From the NCBI GenBank assembly GCA_964358645.1, contig CAYHPW010000080.1, positions 1 to 10,106 of the forward strand: a stretch of 10,106 nt of DNA, written 5' to 3'. Below, piece by piece: positions 6,256 to 10,106 of this stretch. Both the position numbers and the translations under genes were made by a program. Positions within the stretch are counted from its first letter, which is position 1, and the number at the start of each line of letters is the position of its first letter. This DNA is from JBBTDV01 sp038042605 (GTDB lineage Bacteria; Bdellovibrionota; UBA1018). The notes under the pieces were generated by a model, which ran no database searches, was not told the origin of the DNA, and saw only the letters and a list, made by a program, of their open reading frames with translations.

Positions 6256-8109
6256 ATGAATAAATTATCCAGCTTATCGATAAAATATAAGCTTCTTATT
6301 CTGCTGACGACTCTTCCGGTCATAGCGCTTACACTCTACCTGATACTAGCCACAAGGCTTTTTAAGGTGGACAAGATAGCCTATGTTTTTGACTCAAGTG
6401 CGGCGGTCTCTCGCAGCCTCTCATCACAAGTCAAGGCGGAGATAGAGTCAGCACTGAGTGCACTTAAACCAATAGCTGAAGGTTACGATCCAGCGTCAAA
6501 AAGTTTTGACAGGACTTCTGAAAAGCTCTTTTCCAAAGAACAGTCCTTCATACTTATCGAAGTTTTTAAACCTGACAAGAAGCTGGATTACAAACAAGCA
6601 GGACTCCTTTCAAAAACGAAGAAACCAGACGCAGCAAAAAAATATGATAAAGAAGCGTTCGAGCTTTTGAAAAAAGCCCATTCAAACACGGTGTCACTTG
6701 GTTTTCTTAAAGGAAAGGAAAACACCGTACTGCTCGCCGTCAGGTACGGCAACGCAGATGACCCTTCACATGTCGTGATCTTCGCCGTCCTGGAGTTAAA
6801 CGACTTTCTACGAATCTTCAGAAAAGCCAGCGTCTACACTGCTTTTTTGATCGACCCTGCTGGCAATGTCATAACAGGCCCGGTGGATCATAAAAGAGCT
6901 CTACCAACTAACTTCTCATCGTGGAAATTTTATGGCGATCTCATGCGCAAAAGTCTCTCGGAAGGCACCGAAGCAATCTTATCTCCTGAAGGCATACCTC
7001 TTTTGATGTCATTCTCGCGGGTCGGGCTTGGCAATTTAATGGTGATCTCGCTAGTTGAAACAAAGACCGCACTGCGTGCGGTTGAAATACTCCTTTCAAA
7101 ATCAATTCTATTTTTCATAGCGCTGATTTGCGGCACGACAATCGTCAGCGTTTTTGCATCAGGGACTCTCACGTCAGCATTGAGGACACTTTATGAAGCT
7201 ACAAAAACCATCAGTGAAGGCAAGTTCGACATCAATGTTAAAGTAAAATCTAAGGATGAAGTAGGAGCACTTGCCGATGGCTTTAACAAGATGGCTAGCG
7301 AAGTATCAAGGTTGATGGAAGAAAACATCGCCAAAGCCCGCATGGAAAAAGAACTCGAAACCGCCAAGGTCGTACAAGAGACACTATTCCCCGCCCCGAC
7401 ATCCGCATTTGGCCCGCTTAAAATAGCTGGTGCATTCGAGCCGGCAAGTGAGTGCGGTGGAGACTGGTGGCATTACTGCGAAATCGGCGACAAAGTATTT
7501 GTATGGGTCGGGGATGCCACCGGCCATGGCGCACCGGCAGCCCTCATCACAAGCGCAGCGAAATCAGCTGCTTCCGTGATAGAGCGCATATTTTCCTCTC
7601 AAGGCATAACCCCCGCCATGGCTATGACGTATCTCAATAGGGCTATTTATGAGACTTCAAAAGGCAAGATGCTTATGACGTTTTTCGTGGCTTCAATAGA
7701 TAAAACAACCGGTGAACTCACCTACTCTAACGCCAGCCACGACCCGCCATATCTTCTAAGGCACACCGGCCAAGCTCTCTTGAAAGACGACATGGTGGCG
7801 CTCGTAGATGCCACCGGCTCGCGGCTCGGCCAGAATGCCGACAGCGAATATAAAGACGTCACGCTGAAACTTGCCACAGGTGATACTGTGGTTTTCTACA
7901 CAGACGGCCTTCCCGAGATGCTTGATAAATCAGGCAAGCAATGGGGTGAGAGAAAATTTATAAAATCAATGCTAACCGCGGTCTCTGAGTCTAAAGAACC
8001 AGAGCAGGCGGTTTCACAAATTCTTACAAACGCCAAAGAATTCCGCACTGATGCAGAGTTGGCTGACGACGTAACTCTCTTTATCTGCAAGTACGATCAG
8101 GCAGCTTGA
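6256..8109 (+). CDS. Membrane sensor PP2C/SpoIIE-family serine phosphatase with HAMP domain
   Basis: The 617-aa protein likely removes phosphate from Ser/Thr of a partner, typically an anti-sigma antagonist or STAS protein. Transmembrane helix 1 is at about 11-32. A periplasmic sensor follows (about 33-275) with a Cache/PAS-like segment FLIDPAGNVITGP at 197-209. Helix 2 is at about 279-303, HAMP at about 304-355 and a short coiled-coil linker at 356-376, then the SpoIIE/PP2C domain to the end. Metal-binding motifs are intact: GGDWW (D403), GDATGHG (419-425), YTDGLPE (548-554) and ADDVT (603-607). The usual N-A-G-H-N-P-P segment is replaced by NASHDPP (492-498). The ATG at 6256 is the only credible start, since an in-frame stop lies at 6232 and the hydrophobic N-terminus follows directly; its ribosome site is weak. 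It is divergent from the FecR gene, and its 3' end overlaps the kinase gene by 13 bp. Confidence 0.95.
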   Translation: MNKLSSLSIKYKLLILLTTLPVIALTLYLILATRLFKVDKIAYVFDSSAAVSRSLSSQVKAEIESALSALKPIAEGYDPASKSFDRTSEKLFSKEQSFILIEVFKPDKKLDYKQAGLLSKTKKPDAAKKYDKEAFELLKKAHSNTVSLGFLKGKENTVLLAVRYGNADDPSHVVIFAVLELNDFLRIFRKASVYTAFLIDPAGNVITGPVDHKRALPTNFSSWKFYGDLMRKSLSEGTEAILSPEGIPLLMSFSRVGLGNLMVISLVETKTALRAVEILLSKSILFFIALICGTTIVSVFASGTLTSALRTLYEATKTISEGKFDINVKVKSKDEVGALADGFNKMASEVSRLMEENIAKARMEKELETAKVVQETLFPAPTSAFGPLKIAGAFEPASECGGDWWHYCEIGDKVFVWVGDATGHGAPAALITSAAKSAASVIERIFSSQGITPAMAMTYLNRAIYETSKGKMLMTFFVASIDKTTGELTYSNASHDPPYLLRHTGQALLKDDMVALVDATGSRLGQNADSEYKDVTLKLATGDTVVFYTDGLPEMLDKSGKQWGERKFIKSMLTAVSESKEPEQAVSQILTNAKEFRTDAELADDVTLFICKYDQAA

Positions 8110-10106
8110 TAAAAGCTAAAGGACTTACCGCATTCCTGATATTCTTTGTAAGATGTCACTAGCGGGACAAGCGCAATCATCTCGGTCCTTTTCCCAGGCT
8201 GCACGTTAACGACAAAAAACTGCGCGCCGTTGAATATCATCGATAAGCCGAGACCGGCGCCTCCGAGTTTTTGCTCTATACTGATCCCGCCGCTTGAGTA
8301 AATCTTCTTTAGATATTTAGCAATGGTCTCATACGTCAAAGCTCCGAACTTATCTTCAATAGAAAGCCCGAGCGTCATGCTGTCATGACCATAGCTCAGA
8401 ATGACGGATTCGTTTTCCTCCAAAACAAGACGGTGCGTCCTTGGCAAGTGATTGTATTTTTCCTTACCATCAGAGCCCCTTGGTGCATCAAACATCCCAT
8501 TCATTATGAATTCATCGGCAATGGTTGCTACCAGATCACGAAATCCGGCAAAAGCCTTTACTCCAGAAACACTTGAAAGAACCTCATCTATCACTGTGTT
8601 TTTCTCGGAAAAATCCATTATCGTCCGTTTGAACATTGGTGACCCGGCCATAAGATAGGGCTTGAGCCCCCAAATCTCCTTGCCACGGATCTTGTTAAGC
8701 GTAGCCCTTAGATGTCCATAGCCATAGCTGTTAAACGAACCATACACGCGGTCAATGAAATGGCGCACACCAAACTGGCCTATCAGCTCCGTTACAAGAC
8801 CAGCAGGTTTGAGCGCATCAAGGCAGATAATCCTATCCATGGAAGCGCCGGCTTCCTTTACAGCCCCCAGACGCTTCTTGTCGCAAATCACGATCGAATC
8901 GCTTGCCACGGCATCGCGTTTTAATTTGCTCTCGATCGTATGTTCAATATCTGCAATCACCCGCTCTTCAGAAACCGAAGCCACAAACGCTGAATCAGGC
9001 AGGCATACCTCCGCAGGAACAAGAGCCATGAGCCTGGTCCCCTTATTGACTTCAGAGCGAAGGACCGCACGCCCACCAAGCGTATGTTCAACTTTTTGTT
9101 TTACTATATCCATCCCGAAACCACGGCCGGAAAGCTCAGTCACCACATCCCTGGTGCTGAAGCCAGGCAGGAATACATAATTAACAAGTGTGTCGTGGTC
9201 AGCTTGGCCGGCTTCCTCAGCCGAGACAAGTCCCTTTTCAATCACTTTCTTGCGGACCTTCTCAACATCTATGCCCTTGCCGTTATCGACTATCTCGAAC
9301 GCCAAAAAATCATCATTCGGTGCCGACACCGAAAGCTTAAGCTCAAGCCTGCCGCCATCCACAGGCTCGCCCCCGTGGTCAATGCTGTTTCTAATCGAAT
9401 GTAAAAGCGCTTCGTAAAGATTCGTCAAAATCCTGTAATCTACCCCTAAATCGTCTCCGTAGCGGCTGATGATTATTTCCCTGCCGCGCTCCTTGGCGAG
9501 TTCCGTAGCCAAGTTCTCAAGCCTATCAAACAATGTCTTTGCGGGGAGCCTGTAAAGGCTTTTAACGGCAAATCTCAGCTGCTGTGGAGTGATTACTGAT
9601 TGCCTTCTAGGGATTACATCCAAAAGCCGCTCGATTTTTTTAAGCGGAACACGTAACACATCAATACTTTCAGTGTCAGAAGATGCGGCACCACCGAACA
9701 CCTTGCCGACAAACTCAAGTGCAGTCATGACATTTTTTTCAAGCTCCTCGAACATGCCACGCATTTCAAGAAGCGGTGGAGTTTGAACACCCTTGCCTTC
9801 AAGATGTTTCGTTACACCAGTTTCGATCGTATGGGCCTGTCCCTGCGCCGTGCGAAACTTGCACTGCCTGGCAAGCCCTTTGATAGTGTGCATGGATCGC
9901 ATCAGGTTTTTTAAATCCTCTATACTCCCGGGTGCGTCCGCTAGTTTTGTAAACTGGTCTTTTACCTCGGCTATGAGCCTTTTCATATCCGTCACGAACT
10001 GAGTCGCTATCTGTGTCGGGAGACTTATCAAATGAGCCAGGATCTCAAGCTGTTCAGAATGTTTCTCCTCGCTCTTTGCGATTTCACGCTGCAAACGGTT
10101 CTTTTC
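8097..10106 (-). CDS. HPt/CheA-like histidine kinase with second C-terminal GHKL domain (5' end missing)
   Basis: The frame is open to the window edge (E-K-N-R before the TTG at 10094), and the N-terminus is mid coiled-coil, so this TTG is very unlikely to be the start. Residues below are numbered from that TTG codon. An HPt (P1-like) domain at about 25-130 has the phospho-acceptor H69 in HTIKG. A CheA-type dimerisation/ATPase region at about 148-362 has an N box HSIRNSIDHG (232-241), G1 VDNGKGI (269-275), F box FLPGFST (308-314), G2 GRGFGMD (323-329) and G3 KGT (351-353). No CheW-like domain follows. Instead there is a degenerate receiver-like segment (about 397-480) and a divergent GHKL/RsbW-like domain with DEFIMNGMFDAP (527-538), EDKFGAL (580-586) and GGAGLGLSMI (611-620). 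It probably autophosphorylates at H69 and passes phosphate to an unseen regulator. The missing N-terminus may hold a membrane sensor. The role of the C-terminal ATPase fold is inferred. Confidence 0.93.
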   Translation of the reverse strand, partial: EKNRLQREIAKSEEKHSEQLEILAHLISLPTQIATQFVTDMKRLIAEVKDQFTKLADAPGSIEDLKNLMRSMHTIKGLARQCKFRTAQGQAHTIETGVTKHLEGKGVQTPPLLEMRGMFEELEKNVMTALEFVGKVFGGAASSDTESIDVLRVPLKKIERLLDVIPRRQSVITPQQLRFAVKSLYRLPAKTLFDRLENLATELAKERGREIIISRYGDDLGVDYRILTNLYEALLHSIRNSIDHGGEPVDGGRLELKLSVSAPNDDFLAFEIVDNGKGIDVEKVRKKVIEKGLVSAEEAGQADHDTLVNYVFLPGFSTRDVVTELSGRGFGMDIVKQKVEHTLGGRAVLRSEVNKGTRLMALVPAEVCLPDSAFVASVSEERVIADIEHTIESKLKRDAVASDSIVICDKKRLGAVKEAGASMDRIICLDALKPAGLVTELIGQFGVRHFIDRVYGSFNSYGYGHLRATLNKIRGKEIWGLKPYLMAGSPMFKRTIMDFSEKNTVIDEVLSSVSGVKAFAGFRDLVATIADEFIMNGMFDAPRGSDGKEKYNHLPRTHRLVLEENESVILSYGHDSMTLGLSIEDKFGALTYETIAKYLKKIYSSGGISIEQKLGGAGLGLSMIFNGAQFFVVNVQPGKRTEMIALVPLVTSYKEYQECGKSFSFYQAA
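8160..8597 (-). other. Divergent C-terminal GHKL/RsbW-like ATPase domain of the kinase
   Basis: This part of the kinase has an N-box-like E-F-I-M-N-G-M-F-D-A-P, a G1-like E-D-K-F-G-A-L and a G2-like G-G-A-G-L-G-L-S-M-I, in the right order and spacing for a small GHKL fold. The segment G-K-R-T-E-M-I-A-L-V-P-L closes it. From memory, similar pseudo-receiver plus GHKL tails with the M-N-x-x-x-D-A-P motif occur in deltaproteobacterial and spirochaete signalling proteins; I could not check this. It may bind ATP and act as a Ser kinase, or be a non-catalytic binding module. Confidence 0.65.

Noticed and set aside
8103..8117. Small hairpin AGCTT-GATAA-AAGCT at the end of the phosphatase gene
   Set aside because: The stem is only five pairs, AT-rich and without a T-tract, so it does not qualify as an intrinsic terminator.
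8755..9180. Open frame of 141 codons on the + strand inside the kinase gene
   Set aside because: It is antisense to the CheA-type ATPase core, whose motifs are intact; no sensible protein features.
10092..10094. TTG as the start of the kinase
   Set aside because: The frame continues to the window edge with coiled-coil-like residues, and kinases of this layout normally have a longer N-terminal sensor.

Overview
The window holds four large genes in a + - + - arrangement, with almost no non-coding DNA apart from one divergent promoter region of about 225-250 bp. I see no RNA genes, insertion sequences, CRISPR arrays or phage genes. Two genes run off the ends: the first lacks its 5' part on the left, and the last lacks its 5' part on the right. 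Base composition is moderate in GC. The protein types are a Ser/Thr-rich Ig-like repeat protein ending in LamG, a FecR/Fn3-like/beta-barrel envelope protein, a HAMP-SpoIIE phosphatase with a GGDWW metal motif, and an HPt-CheA-like kinase with an extra C-terminal GHKL domain. Together they point to a Gram-negative, signalling-rich bacterium of the former Deltaproteobacteria, most plausibly Bdellovibrionota, with Myxococcota or Oligoflexia-like relatives as alternatives. This placement is an inference from protein style; there is no marker gene.

Left part (1-2391, + strand): the 3' end of a long secreted or surface protein. It has six Ig-like beta-sandwich units of 85-100 residues and a C-terminal LamG/concanavalin-like domain, and is probably an adhesin or glycan-binding protein. 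Next (2428-6003, - strand, convergent with a 36-bp gap): a protein of about 1190 aa with an N-terminal membrane anchor, a FecR domain, seven Fn3-like units each marked by a YWRV motif, and a C-terminal segment that looks like an outer-membrane beta-barrel. If the N-terminal helix is not cleaved, one polypeptide would touch both membranes.

Centre (6004-6255): a divergent control region with a 14-bp tandem direct repeat just upstream of a weak candidate promoter for the FecR gene. Right part: a membrane-bound PP2C/SpoIIE-type protein phosphatase (6256-8109, +), whose 3' end overlaps by 13 bp the 3' end of a hybrid histidine kinase (8097-10106, -). That kinase carries HPt, a CheA-type ATPase, a degenerate receiver-like region and a second, divergent GHKL ATPase domain. 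It has no CheW-like domain, so it is not an ordinary chemotaxis kinase.

The most interesting reading is a signalling neighbourhood. A sensor phosphatase and a kinase with an RsbW-like tail could act on opposite sides of a partner-switching circuit, next to an envelope-spanning FecR protein. The STAS antagonist or response regulator such a circuit would need is not in the window, so this remains a hypothesis.
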